Below are positions 45,564 through 57,736 of a stretch of DNA of 64,000 nt, in pieces. The DNA lies in the NCBI GenBank assembly GCA_009103225.1, contig RHPI01003041.1, forward strand, positions 205,439 through 269,438. The letters are read 5' to 3'. A program made the position numbers and the translations under genes. Every line of letters begins with the position of its first letter. Position 1 is the first letter of the stretch. The notes beneath the pieces were generated by a model. The model was not told the origin of the DNA. It did no database searches and saw only the letters and a list, made by a program, of their open reading frames with translations. The stretch is from Chlorokybus atmophyticus. Lineage: Eukaryota > Streptophyta > Chlorokybophyceae > Chlorokybales > Chlorokybaceae.

Positions 45564-48500
45564 TCATCGCTCCCACTTTATGTCCCGTGCCACAAGGGAC
45601 CTTAGCCGCTCTGATGCCTGCTGCTGTTGCCCAACTATAGCATTACATTTGCTGGCTGCAAGTTGCGAGAGAGGTGCGGGAGAGCACGCGATGCTCGCTT
45701 TGGGCGGGGGGTCCACGCGCCAACGCCTTTCGTCAACCTGTGAGGGCATTACATAGTGTTGATAAGTTGAAGTTGCACACACGAGTAGCTGGGGAAGACA
45801 AACAATGAGGTGACAGTGAGAGGGGCTTACCATGTTGATGAGATGACGCAAGAGTGGCACCGATGACAGCGTCCGACATGAGCCAATCAACACCAGCTTG
45901 TACTGCATCACAGTGTGTCACAACATGTGGGGATTGGTGCGTGCGCGTGCGCATACGTGTGTGCATGCACATGTGTTTGTGCGCGAGCGTGTGCGCGAAC
46001 TTGCGTGTGTAAAAGTCGATACCGCACACACAGCACTATCTTACAGTGCAGCTGTCTAACACACCACAGTCCAGCACAGCATTTTGCACTGCTAGTTGTG
46101 GTCTATTGGCTCAATGTGTACCTTTGCGCGCGTGATGGCGACATTGATGCGTCGCCAGTCTTCGAGCAGGGATCCCGCAACACCCGCCTCGTTGGACCGC
46201 ACAAACGACACGACCACGCACTCCTTGTCGCGGCCCTGGTACTTGTCGATGGTGTGGCACTCTATGTTGTTGAGGAGGAGGCCGCCGCCGTCCCCTGCGC
46301 CCTTGAGAACACGCTGGATGCGGGCAACTTGTGCGCGGTACGGGGAGATCACACCCACGCTAGAAGCACACGCACCCGAACCCACCAACGCACTCACCAC
46401 CTGCACATGCCCAAACCCAACTAAAGCATTGAACATGATAACAGTACTGTTAGCTTGCTGCGTGCATGCGTGCGTGCGCGCGCGCGCGAGTACGCGTGCA
46501 TGCGTGTGTGTGTGCATGTGTGCATTCAGAACCTGTACCTTAAGAACTATAGTGGCTTCGCCCTCGTTGCGCAGTATGTCTGCTGTTCGTGACTCTGGTG
46601 CCGGCACGCTATCCGTGTTGAGGAAAACCACGCGACTCAATGGGTCCAACACCTGTGCGCGCAGACAAGGCGAACCCACATTGTCAGCAGTTGTTTCTGT
46701 GTGCGCAATGAGTCATCGAGCAGTACCTGCGTGAGCCAATTGCGGTCGGCTGACGGGAGTGAGAGCGCGTGCGAGGTGAGGGTAGGCAGTGCGAGCGTGC
46801 CGGACGCGACGGTGTGAGACCCACAACGCAGCCGCCCCGCGTAGATCAACTCGCTGCTTAGCAGCATGATGTCCGCCGCCATCCGATACTGCATCAAGTA
46901 CACACATGTGTCCACACAAGTGCGTGCGCGCATACATGCACACACACACATACGCACGCACGCGCCTGCATACCCATGAGCGCTCAGAAACACACATATG
47001 AGGTCATGCATGCGCCACTCATGTCACATAGCACATCAACACTGGCCCTGGTTGTACCTGGCACTCAAGCCCGACGACAGACTGCGGGTGCGCTTCCGAA
47101 AGCCTCCTGAAGAGGCTTGTGGCCATCCCGCCCTCGCGCGCTTGCGGGTCCTGCAGGCCAAAAGCAAGTTCGTATTATCTGCATCGTTGCAAGAGTATGC
47201 AAGAGAGCGTGCCAACATTTCACTCTATATGCATACCTTCACGAGGGGAGGGAGTTGGTAGTGATCACCAACGAGTACAAATGCATCAGCGTAGCGCAGC
47301 GGACCCAAACATACAGGCAGCGTGATCTGCGAGGCCTCGTCCACGATGCACACGTCGAACTTGCGCTTGGAGAACAACGGGTGGGTGATGCCCAAACACG
47401 TGCACGCCACCACGTGCGCACGCCCCACAGCAGCCTCCAATGCCGCCACAGACTCCGACACACCTGTGATTGATTCATATGAGCGTCTCAACACACACAA
47501 CACAACACAACACAACAACTCAACAGCAACAGAACAATATACTCACATACCAACATGTCAGCAACAAAACAGTACACCCACCCGCATACCAACATGAGTG
47601 ATGATATGATCTCAACTGCAGTCATTCCCACCTGCTAGTGTGTGTGTTTGCAGGTCCGGATGCACCATGTTTGCGCGTCCGACGCGCAGGAAGTCCACGT
47701 TGAGTCGCTTGAGCTTGAGTAGGACATTGTCGACGGCGGTGTTGGTGTAGCTGGTGAGCAGCACGGACTTGCCGCGGGCAAGCAGAGCGCGCACGCACTC
47801 GACTATCGTCGTCGTCTTGCCCGTACCCGGCATACCCAGTATCAGCGCGTAATCCCTCGCACTCAACACCTATCAACAATGGCTTTGTCAGTGGTGTGTC
47901 ACACGCACATACCAACGCGAGCGCATACGCACATGCACAAGCGCATGCACGCACGCACACACGGGCACACACATACGCTGCGTACGCAGGAACACGCGCA
48001 CGCACGGGCCCTTACACACACGCACACACTGTTTACATTGTTGTGTGTGTTCTTGAGACCACACTCACCTTCGCCACAGCACTGCGCTGGTCCTCATTCA
48101 AGGCCATGTTGTTGTACCCTCCATCATTCCCAACAGCATCAAATCCCGGTGTCTCAAGATCCACCACGAGCCTCCTCCTCTTCGCATCCCCCCCGTGCTC
48201 CCCCGCCACAAACAACTTCACCAAGTTTGCCCTCATAAGCGCGAGGTGCGAGGCGGTCTCATCGCGGTCGAGGCGCCAGCGCTCGGAGAGGAGAAGGGAG
48301 TGTTGGGTTGCGGGTGGGTGGGTGTGGTTGGGTGTGTGGGAGGGAAGGGGAGGGAGACGCAGACGCTTGCGGAGAGATAAGGTGATGGTGCTTTGGGTCA
48401 GGGAGGTGATTGTGCCGCTCGCGACGGCTGGCAAACCGCTCTCCGTGCTCAGAACCTGTGGGTGATGTCAGATCCACGTACAGGTGCACACGAATGCTCT

Positions 48501-51500
48501 CACGCAAGCAAACTTGGCCACACTCACACACAGTCATGCAGACGCACACACGTGCAAGCCCCTGTACGTGTACACGCATGTGTTCACCGACACGCATAAG
48601 CGCACATGAACGCACCAGCGCATGCATACGCAGGTGTAAGCACGCACGCGCACGCACACGCACACCCACACCCACACACAACGCGCGTGCATGCACCACT
48701 GGAGTGCTCAAAACCTCAGATCAACTCACCACATAGTCTCCTTCCGCAAACGGACAATCAAACCCATCCCCCGCTCCTCTCACCCGTCCCTGCTGAGGTC
48801 GTACAAACCGATACACGTACACCTCCTTCTGCTCCCCCATCCCACTCTCCTTACCCATCACTCCCCCCTCCCCCTCCCCCAACACCAATCCCCCAACACA
48901 CGCCCCCCTCCTCTCCCTCTCCCCACTCCCCATATCCCATATCTCCCTCCTCGTGCTGGCCAGAGACGACCCCTCGAGGTCAATCAGGCGGTCCCAGCGG
49001 GCGAAGAAGGAGGCGTGGGAGGGGGAGAGGTGGGAGGTGAGGGAGGAGAAGAGGGAGGGGGGGAGGGCGCTGGAGGCGTCGGTGCCGGACTCGAGGGCCT
49101 GCAGAGGGGGAAGGAAAGAGTGGGGATGTGTTGTTGAGGGCTTATTTAGTCATGTGCACGCATATAACATAGACGCGCGCACAAACAGTATACACATGCG
49201 TGCCAACATCGCACACGCGCACGCACGCACGCGCGCGCGCACGCGCGCGCACATGCACGCACACGCACAAGCACGCTCACACATGCAAGTCACAACACCT
49301 TGTGGTAGACCGCGCACGTGTCGAGATGTTGGCACCCTTTGCACACATGGGCATTCTGCACACGCACGCACGTACATCAGCTTCCACACACACAACAACT
49401 ACCACGCACCATGCACATACCCCAAGCATGGGCGGGAGCGGCTGCCCGCTGCGCAGGGCTGCGGCGATGGCGTTGCGACGCATCATCAGCTCGCGCATCT
49501 CGGCGTGCACGGAACCCACGCCCTGCGTCGCGTTGGCACCCACGCCCTGCGTGTAGTAGAGCAGGCCCTCGGTCACCTCCTCAGGGTACCTGCGTGTGTG
49601 TGCATGTCTGCAGCGTGCGCTGGTGCATGCGCGTACATACGCGCACGCATGCATATGCGTGTGCACAGCGTGCGTGTCTTTCCACGCATGCATTTGCAAA
49701 CGTGTGCGCGTGCTTGTGCACGTGTGCGCAACTTAAGTGTGCATGTGCACGCACGCTCGCATGTGTGGCAGCACATGCACAAGAGGAGGTCCCTCTCACC
49801 TTTCAGACATCAACAGCGTGTACAGCATGAGTTGTGCCCTATGCTCCAAGTTCGCCTGTTCACACAATGTCATATCACCACTCAGCTGCATCTCCTAAGA
49901 ATATCTTCTCTCTACCACATACCTGTCCGGCGGTCCGTTTGCCGGTCTTGAGCTCGAGCGGCATCACGCGCACGCGCACGGCGTTGCTCTTCTTGTTGTC
50001 CACGACGGCTACGCGCACGGAGGCGTCGATGTTGCCCTTGAGACCGTAACGCGGCGCCCACACGTTCTCCTCAATGTCCATCACCTCGCACACGCCAACG
50101 GTCTTGGTGCCCACGCCGAAACCAAAGTCCACCTGATCCCGGCCCTGCAACAGGTCGCATGACACAATAACAGCATCAGTCCATCAGTCCAGCGCAGAGC
50201 AATTATCAGATTAACACAAATACGCATGTGTGTGTCTGTGTACGTGCGCGCGCATGCACATAGACACACATACAGAGTTGCACGAATGCATGCGTGTCCG
50301 CGTGTGTGCACACGCACGGACATCCATGCATGCACGCAAACACACACGCATGCGCGCACTCACATGCACAAAGCGCGACATCCAGGACTGTATTGGCGGG
50401 ATGGCTTCTCGCAGCTTGTCTATCGCCTGCCCTTCAGTCTCCGATATCGCATACAGCCCCTCAGCATTGCGCGATATCACCGCCTTCGCCATCGTCGCGA
50501 GCTCAGCCGCATCGCACACGCCCCTCTTCATCGCACCCTGAGACATGATGTTAACCTTGTTGGTGATGTTGGTTGGTATTGTTGGTGATATTGATGGTGA
50601 TGTTGTGTTGATAGTGGTGGTGTACCTGAAAGAGCTCGTGTGTCATCGTGCCATACAATGCGGCGGCGTTGGTGTTCGTTCCACGCACGCGCTCGTCCAA
50701 CACGGTTCGCCTCAAACAACCGTAACTGCTCCCAACCTGTCACCCAACACAATGGCCATTGTCAACACAATCATCATCATCAACAACAACAACAGCAACA
50801 GCAGCAACAACAACAATAATGCTCACCTTTGAGCCCGACACTAGCATCTGCGGGTGCATCACAACGAACCCTGCATGGTCATCCACGACAGCCTTGCACA
50901 CGTTGTTGTTGTTGTTGTTGTTGTCTTCCACGCGTGCGTTGACGAGGTTGACCGTGTCGCCTGGTAACACGCGCTCGTGGAACCATCCGTCCCGCAGCAC
51001 AACTTCCCGCTCGAGCCCCGCGCGCTCATCAAGAGCACGCAACACCTTCTCTCGTTGATGAACACGCTCGGTGACTTGCAGCACGAGCAAGTTAGTGCCG
51101 TTGGCGTGGTCAACGATGGTGTCAATGGGCCGGTTGATGATGGCAGGCTTGGCAGGTGCAGCAAAGGCTTTTATGGTGGTAGTGTGGTGGGGGTGGGGAG
51201 GAGTATTCTCAATGTCATTGTGCAAGCAAAGCTTCTTATTGCTGTTGCTGTTGCTGTTGCTCGAGTCTTTGATGATGATAGCAGCAGCGGTGGTAGCAGC
51301 AATGTTGGTGTTGGCGAGGTTGTTGTGCTTGTCTGTGGCGTCCTTGAGCATATCGTTGTTGTTGTTGTTGTTGGAGATGTTTTTGTTGATGTTGTCACTG
51401 GTGCTGCGCTGGGACACCATCTCCTCCACCCTGTCGAGCAAGTCTAATAGCACCTGCACACGCGCAAGCACACACACGCACAGGCACACATGAACAAGCG

Positions 51501-52249
51501 CCCACACGCACATACGCACACATGCGCGTACACGCACACATGCGCGCACACACGCGCATCTGCACCCACCCACACATACGCACAGACTCGCACATGCACA
51601 CATGTTAGCGTGCAGCACACCTTGCGCTGTTTACGCGGGGTCTTGCGCTTCTTCTTGCTACCGCCGCTATTGTTGTTGTTGCCATTGGCTTTGTGACAGC
51701 CGCTGCTCAATCCGCCTCCACAAATACTCCTCCTGCGCAGCCTCGCACCCGACAAAAGCAGAGGCGAGAAGCAGCTCGCATTGCTGTTGTTGTTGTTGCT
51801 GAGAGGTGGTTTTGTTGTAGATGCTCCTCCTCCTCCCACGCTGGAAAGGAGCAAAGCATCCACCCACCTTGCATGCTCCCTCTCCAAATCCTAACGACGA
51901 CGACCACGACGCTGATGTTGTTGTTGATGATGATGAAGATGATGTTCAATGCTAGCAGCAGGCTCACCTCTGAGGCGTCTTGAGTAGGACTTGCGGTGAT
52001 CTGGGTGTTGTTGTTACTTGGGCGCTTGCGACCAAAGAAGCGCGTAAACTCATTGGCAGGAGGGGAAAAGGCTTGCTGCGATGCTCCTCCGCCGCTGGCG
52101 GTACCAGGCCGTGCGGCGGTTGAGGGCGACAGCGTCGGGCCAGGCCCAGCGGCGGCGTGCGAAGCGAGGCGCTCCCTGATCAAGGCGGACCGGCCGCCAT
52201 CCTCCTCCCAGCTCCACACCACATCTATGTCCGACTGCGTGTCCTCCAT
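45564..52249 (-). CDS. DNA2: DNA replication ATP-dependent nuclease/helicase DNA2
   Basis: Processes 5' flaps in Okazaki-fragment maturation and resects DNA ends. Nineteen exons give about 1360 residues, all GT-AG and in phase. The N-terminus carries [12 protein letters not shown], a PCNA-box-like motif, and Asn runs. Next is the DNA2 region ([27 protein letters not shown]). The Fe-S cluster Cys are in [11 protein letters not shown] (exon 50736-50626) and [10 protein letters not shown] (57-nt exon 49355-49299). RecB-type nuclease residues are in GLKGNIDAS and MPLELKTGK, with [16 protein letters not shown] after. The SF1 helicase has Q motif LNEDQRSAV, Walker [47 protein letters not shown] and INVAITRAK. 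The C-terminus (45737-45564) is family-poor. It is slightly longer than typical plant DNA2, mostly from low-complexity inserts. It shares a 228-bp promoter interval with the NT5DC gene. Confidence 0.96.
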
Positions 52250-52477
52250 CTCCGTGGAGGAGACGCTCCGCCACCGTCCCCTGGCCTTGCCTGCCCTGGT
52301 CTGGCCTAGCCTGGCCTGAGCACATTTTCCCGCCTAGCATTCAAACTTGCACCGACTATCGACTTGATAACTTTGAGTTAGCTGTCGATTGACGGCGCAT
52401 ACTCAGTCTGGCTAACTCAATCCGGACTGAACAATCCTCTTAACGTTTACGCAAAACACAGGCCAAACTTGCGGAAA
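52250..52477. promoter_or_regulatory. Divergent promoter DNA2 / NT5DC
   Basis: 228 bp separate the two start codons. It contains CCTGGCCTTGCCTGCC-type repeats and an AT-richer centre. No TATA box is evident. Inferred bidirectional promoter. Confidence 0.6.
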
Positions 52478-55400
52478 ATGCGGCTAAGTATGGGGACGGC
52501 GGCGGCGACGACGGCGGTGTTGTTGTCGTCGTCGTTGTCTTTATCGTCGTGCTTTGCGGAGCTGGTTATGGGTGATGACGCCCCGCATGCTATGCGCTGC
52601 GCTGCGGCGGGGTGCTTCTCTCCCTCTGCCGCTCCGCAGCTGCTCAGCTGCCGCCTCCTTCCAGAGCTGCGCTCAGGTTAGTGCTGTGATGATGATGAGC
52701 AGTATTAGGGTTTGGGATTGAGTCACGAGCGTATTAGCTATGTGCTCAGTAGTCTTTTTATCATCGTTGTTGCGAGAGGCTCTTGTCCACCAGCTCACGG
52801 AGTTAGCAGTTTCATGCATGCAGGTTCCTAATTTCCAGCACACCACCAACAGCCCAAGCAAAGCAACATTCACTCACTCACTTTCATACCAAGTTTTTTC
52901 TTGACACACAGCGTTTGACTTGCTTCCTTCAAACTGTGTAACAGCAGTTTGCTCTTGTCTGTGCGTTACACATAAACAAGAGCAAACTGATGGTGACAGC
53001 AGTGCAGATTGCCTTTGAGGTATTATTCTCCCTCACATGGTTATAGTGAGAACATGTGTGTGTACTGTCACAGGCCCAGACCATCACGACAAGCGCCAGT
53101 CAGTCCCCACACACAGATGACGACAACAACAACAACAACCGTCACCACCACAACAACAGTCTTGCGGTGCTCACGGCGGAGTTCAGGGATGCCCGGCGCA
53201 GGCATCTTGCTCAGGCGAGGGGAGGAGGAGAAGCAACAGTTCATGAGCACAACATTATCAACAATGATGCCAAGGCTTGCGGCCGCCAGTGCTCCCCGCC
53301 CCTGCAGGACCCCTCCGGCGTGTTTGCCAACTCGTCTCTACGACTGGACCTCATCAAAGTGTAAGCAAAAACCATGTGCGTGTGCGCGCGCCTGTGTGCA
53401 CGCATGCAAGTATGTTCATGTGTTTGCACCTGCATGCACGTGCACCTGCATGTGTACATGTACGGACGTCTGTATGCTTTTTCTCAGTCGCTGTAACTCA
53501 CACGCATGCACGAGACAAGATCTGTGTCTCACCAAACGACATGTTTTTACTCTCCTCCCCTCTCAGTTATGGCTTCGATTTCGACTACACTCTCGCCCAC
53601 TATGGCGACTCTCTCCACCCTCTCATCTACGCTTCCGCCATTGAACACCTCGTCAAAGAACTCCGTTACCCCGACGGCATCATGAAACTCGAATACGATT
53701 CCTCCTTCCCCATCCGCGGCCTCCACTACGACCGCCTGCGTGGGTACCTCTTCAAGCTGGACTTCTTTCATTGCATCGAGAGAGGGAGTGCCTTCTTTGG
53801 GAGGAGGAGGGTGCAGAGGGAACAGCTGGAGAGAGATTATGGAGGGGGACTGGATATAAGCCCGGATTATCAAAAGGATCATCTGGTGGCGCTGATGGAC
53901 CTGTTTTGCTTGAGTGAGATATGTCTCATCGCCGATGTCATACAGGTGGGTTGTCTAGGTGGTGTGATTGTCATGCAACCAGCTGATCAGCCTGCTGCAA
54001 TGGCAGGTTGATTAGGTAAAGCCATGCCAGTTACATCATTATCTAGTTGCGTCGAGCTTCTTGCACAGTACCAAACCATCTGCTCATACACATGCGTGCG
54101 TGTGTAAGGCCTTAGGCTATCACTTATCAAGTCACCCCATCAGATTTTATTCCGTGGTTAACATAGATGGTACTTTGATGCAGTACTTTGTGGACAACAA
54201 GCTGGACTTCGATCCCGCGTACGTGTATGAGGACGTGCGCGGCGCGGTGCAGCGCGTCCACGCCTCGGGGAGGCTCCACAGGTTGGTTGGTAGTGGCAGG
54301 TTGCGCCATGATGATACCCTTGTATACTTGCACATATCTGTAAACAATGGTTGTGTCCCACAGGGCCGTGCTGAGCGACCCCGACAGACACCTCGCCCAT
54401 CAACCGGGGGCGCTGAGAGGGTGGCTTGAACGATTGCACGGCGCGGGAAGGAGACTCTTTCTCCTCTCAAACTCACCCTTCTGGTATGGGCATCATTCTT
54501 CCTTTTCCCAACACATCCTATCTTGTAGTAGTAACAACGACAACAGTACGCTCATCAGGCATCAATCACAGCCAACTGAGTCACGTGTTCTGTGGTCTGG
54601 TCTATGAAAAGATCAACTATCCCCAGAATATTGTTCAACACTTGTTGTCAATCAGGTACATTGATGGTGGGATGAGGCATCTGTTTCGTGACGACGGTCG
54701 CGACGGTGCCACATGGAGGGAGTTGTTTGACGTCGTGGCTGCCGCGGCGGACAAGCCCGCGTGGTACCAGTCCGAGAGACCCTTTCGCCAGCTGAGTGAT
54801 AAAGACGAGGCGTCGGGGTTGCTCACGTGGCATAGGGTGAACGGGTTCGAGAGGGGGAGGGCGTACGTGCACGGGAATCTGAGGAGCTTCTTGGGTGAGT
54901 AGGGGGGTTGTGTGATGTGGGGGAATAACAAGGCACACGCGCGTATGTGCATGTATGCATCCGTGCGTGCGCGCTTATGCAGACATAGCAAGGGTGTGTG
55001 CGCGCTGTGCGTGTGTGTTGTTGTACACGCGTGCACGCACGCAGAGAGAGCAACGCGTCCCTGCATGCGCGTGTATGTGAGCGTATGTGGGTGGGTGGGT
55101 GCATGTGCATGCGTGCACACATGTGTAAGCGCGCGCGCGCGCGTGTCTGTGTGTGTGTGTGCGTGCGTGCGTGTCTGTTGTGTTGCTCTGACTGACCCAA
55201 CACAACCGCCAACCTCTGGTTGATGCAGAGCTTACGGGTTGGCGCGGTCCCGAGGTGTTGTACTTCGGCGACCACCTCGTGAACGACTTGCGCGGTCCCG
55301 CTCGCGCCCACTGGCGTACGGCGGCGGTGATACGTGAGCTCGAGCGCGACGTCGACGTCACCAATGGAGAGGAGTACCGGCGAGAGCAGGCGTGGTACCA

Positions 55401-55913
55401 CACTTTACAGAGAATGTTGGCGAAGTACCATCATGAACATAACAACAACCCAGAGGTTGGTGTTGGTGTGATGTGCGTGTTAGCGTTTGTGTGTGTGTTG
55501 GTGCGCGCTCGCGCGCACATGTACTGCTGTGTACCGTTTGTTTGTGTCTGCATATGTGCTGTACGCGTGTGCGTGTGTATGCATGAGTGTGAGTTGCAAC
55601 TAACATTGTTGTACTGTAGGCACACAACCTTGTGGGGGAGCTTCGCGCGGAGAGACTTGCTGCTCGGCGTGCCATGCGAGCCGCTTTCAACCCACACTTC
55701 GGTTCGGCTTTCACCACGGCGGACGCGCGAGAGACCTGGTACGCATATGTTGTCCAACGCTACGCCGACGTGTACACGGCAAAGCTGGAGAACTTTGCAA
55801 ACTACCCCGTGGATGCGTGGCTTGTGGCCCCACATGATGTGAAGATGCTACCGCACCATGTTAAACTTGACCCCGACAGCGTACTTGCGGCCCAACCGGT
55901 CAGCGCGAGTTGA
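52478..55913 (+). CDS. HAD-superfamily 5'-nucleotidase domain protein (NT5DC type)
   Basis: Eight exons (52478-52676, 53117-53360, 53567-53945, 54184-54281, 54364-54483, 54656-54894, 55229-55455, 55620-55913) sum to exactly 600 codons. HAD motif I is YGFDFDYTLAHY (nucleophile Asp plus DxDYT), motif II lies in RRLFLLSNSPFW, and the motif III/IV region is GPEVLYFGDHLVNDL. YFVDNKLDFDPAYVYEDVRG is diagnostic of NT5DC2/3-like proteins, which are predicted purine 5'-nucleotidases. The leader (AAATTAVLLSSSLSLSSCF) may be an organelle-targeting or signal sequence. A His/Asn run (NNNNNRHHHNN) follows exon 1. Substrate unknown. Introns hold TG/GC-rich tracts. Confidence 0.93.
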
Positions 55914-56411
55914 TGTGGGTATGTGTGTTGTTGCAAACAACACACACTACGTGTACATGAGCACAACATGTGCGCCATACAGGGTAGTAACAGCGCTGTG
56001 CACATATTGGGATGAGCAACATTGACTTGGTTGCTGTTGTATAGATTTCTTCAGTTTGGCACCACGCAGTAGCAACTTGGTGAGTTACTTGTTTGCACAC
56101 TAGTAATCGGTTGTCAAGTGTTGAAAAGATGCAATGCGCATTGCATGCATGCACAAACAGCGCGGAATGCTTTTGCCCATGCATGCCCAGGCAGAAGTGT
56201 GTGCATCAAACACAAATCAGTGGAAGCGTATCTGTTGGGTAGTAGTGGATATATGCAGCAGTCCAGAATCAGGGTGCAATACCACACACTTGGATTAAAT
56301 ACAATTACACTATCATAACAATGGTTCATGGGAAAGTTGCAAGGCCATCTGTAGCTATGCCCGGTACACAGTATATTCACAACAACATGTACAAGCAATG
56401 CGCGGACACAA

Positions 56412-57433
56412 CTACTTTGCTTCAGCAGCAGATTGCGAGGCCGCATGCTGCTGCAGCATGTCCAGGCTGCATATAGCCAGCGCGCTCTCGTGCGTAGCCT
56501 CCAACACCACCTTTGGCGCACACCCGCTCTCAGCCGCCTCCAACCACCTGATGCGTAATGCTGACATACAGCAACAAGCACAACAACAATTATAGCAACA
56601 ACCATAGCAACAACCATAACTTGTACCTTGAGGCGCAGAGGCACCAGTGGTCGCCGGGCTTGAGACCCGGGAAGAAGGGTGGGTGCGGGGTGGAGAGGTC
56701 GTTGCCGCGGGACTTGGTGTATGAGAGGAAGTCGGATGTCACCTCCGCGCAAACAGCGTGCAAACCAACGTCTGCAAACACGCTTGCGTGTGAATGTGTG
56801 TTTTTTGTATGTGGGCGAGTGGGTGGTACGCACACGCATGGCGCATACTAACAAGCACACATAAACATAGCCACACACCCACATACAGTCCGTGCTCACA
56901 ACAACAATAACAGCAACAACACGCACACCTGCGTGTACACAACAGTAGCAACAACAGACACACGCACACATATACACACCTACGCACATGCACACACATG
57001 CACACACACATACCTTCAGGGCCAACGGAGCAGAACCCATCGCGGAAGAATCCCGTGGTTGGGTCTGTGGGCTTACATGTGCAGGGTGTGAGTGCCCCAC
57101 CCAGTACGTTCTTCTGGTTGGGCCTGGCGGGCGTGGGAGCGGCGGAGGAGGAGGCGGACACCGTCATGGAGACTGGCAGCAACAACAACAATGAGAACAG
57201 CAACGACGCCGACGCAGTTCCTGCTCGGAGAAACGCGGCGCACGGCACAGGATCAACAAGAGAAACGACATTGAGGTCAGGGAAGTCATCCCACAACAAC
57301 AGCGACACTCACCCAGCCTGGTGTTTCTTCGGCCTGGCAGCGGCGGAACAGCCTTGACGGCCTTGCTCGGCCCGGAGTGCAGTAGCGGCACAGCCAGGCA
57401 AGACGCCGCACGCCACGCCACAGCAGACCCCAT
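56412..57433 (-). CDS. DUF2237 family protein
   Basis: Four exons (57433-57313, 57220-57014, 56771-56627, 56547-56412) give 202 residues in phase. The conserved DUF2237 core is clear: KNVLGGALTPC ... TTGFFRDGFCSVGPE, then VGLHAVCAEVTSDFLSYTKS RGNDLSTP, LKPGDHWCLCASRW and PKVVLEATHESAL. The family occurs in bacteria and in photosynthetic and other eukaryotes; its biochemical role is not established. The N-terminal 60 or so residues (MGSAVAWRAASCLAVP ... LLFSLLLLLPVS) look like a transit peptide or signal plus membrane segment. Conserved Cys residues are present. It is divergent from the valyl-tRNA synthetase gene. Confidence 0.93.
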
Positions 57434-57736
57434 GCACGCTCACAAACAGACCTCACAACGCCACACCACCGCCGCCGCTACTGCCGCCCACGCCCACAAG
57501 ATCTCTGGCCTGGCCGACGTGGCAATGCTTCTTCCCAGGGCCGCCGCATACACAATGCACACAACTCAGTGCAGGATGTATGCGGCGGCTCGCCCCGGAT
57601 TAGGGTTTCTCTCTGGGGTGTTATTGCTGGCATTGTCGGTGGCAGCGGCGGCGGCCTCCTGGTAGGCGACGACTGCAGAAGGCGGTTGGTGTCCAAGGAG
57701 CAGAAGGCTGAGAGTCATCTTTATTCTTCTTTGCAG
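57434..57736. promoter_or_regulatory. Divergent promoter DUF2237 / valyl-tRNA synthetase
   Basis: 303 bp between start codons. The synthetase ATG is directly preceded by TTCTTTGCAG, which could be a splice acceptor, so a 5'-UTR intron may lie here. No in-frame upstream ATG exists. Confidence 0.5.
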
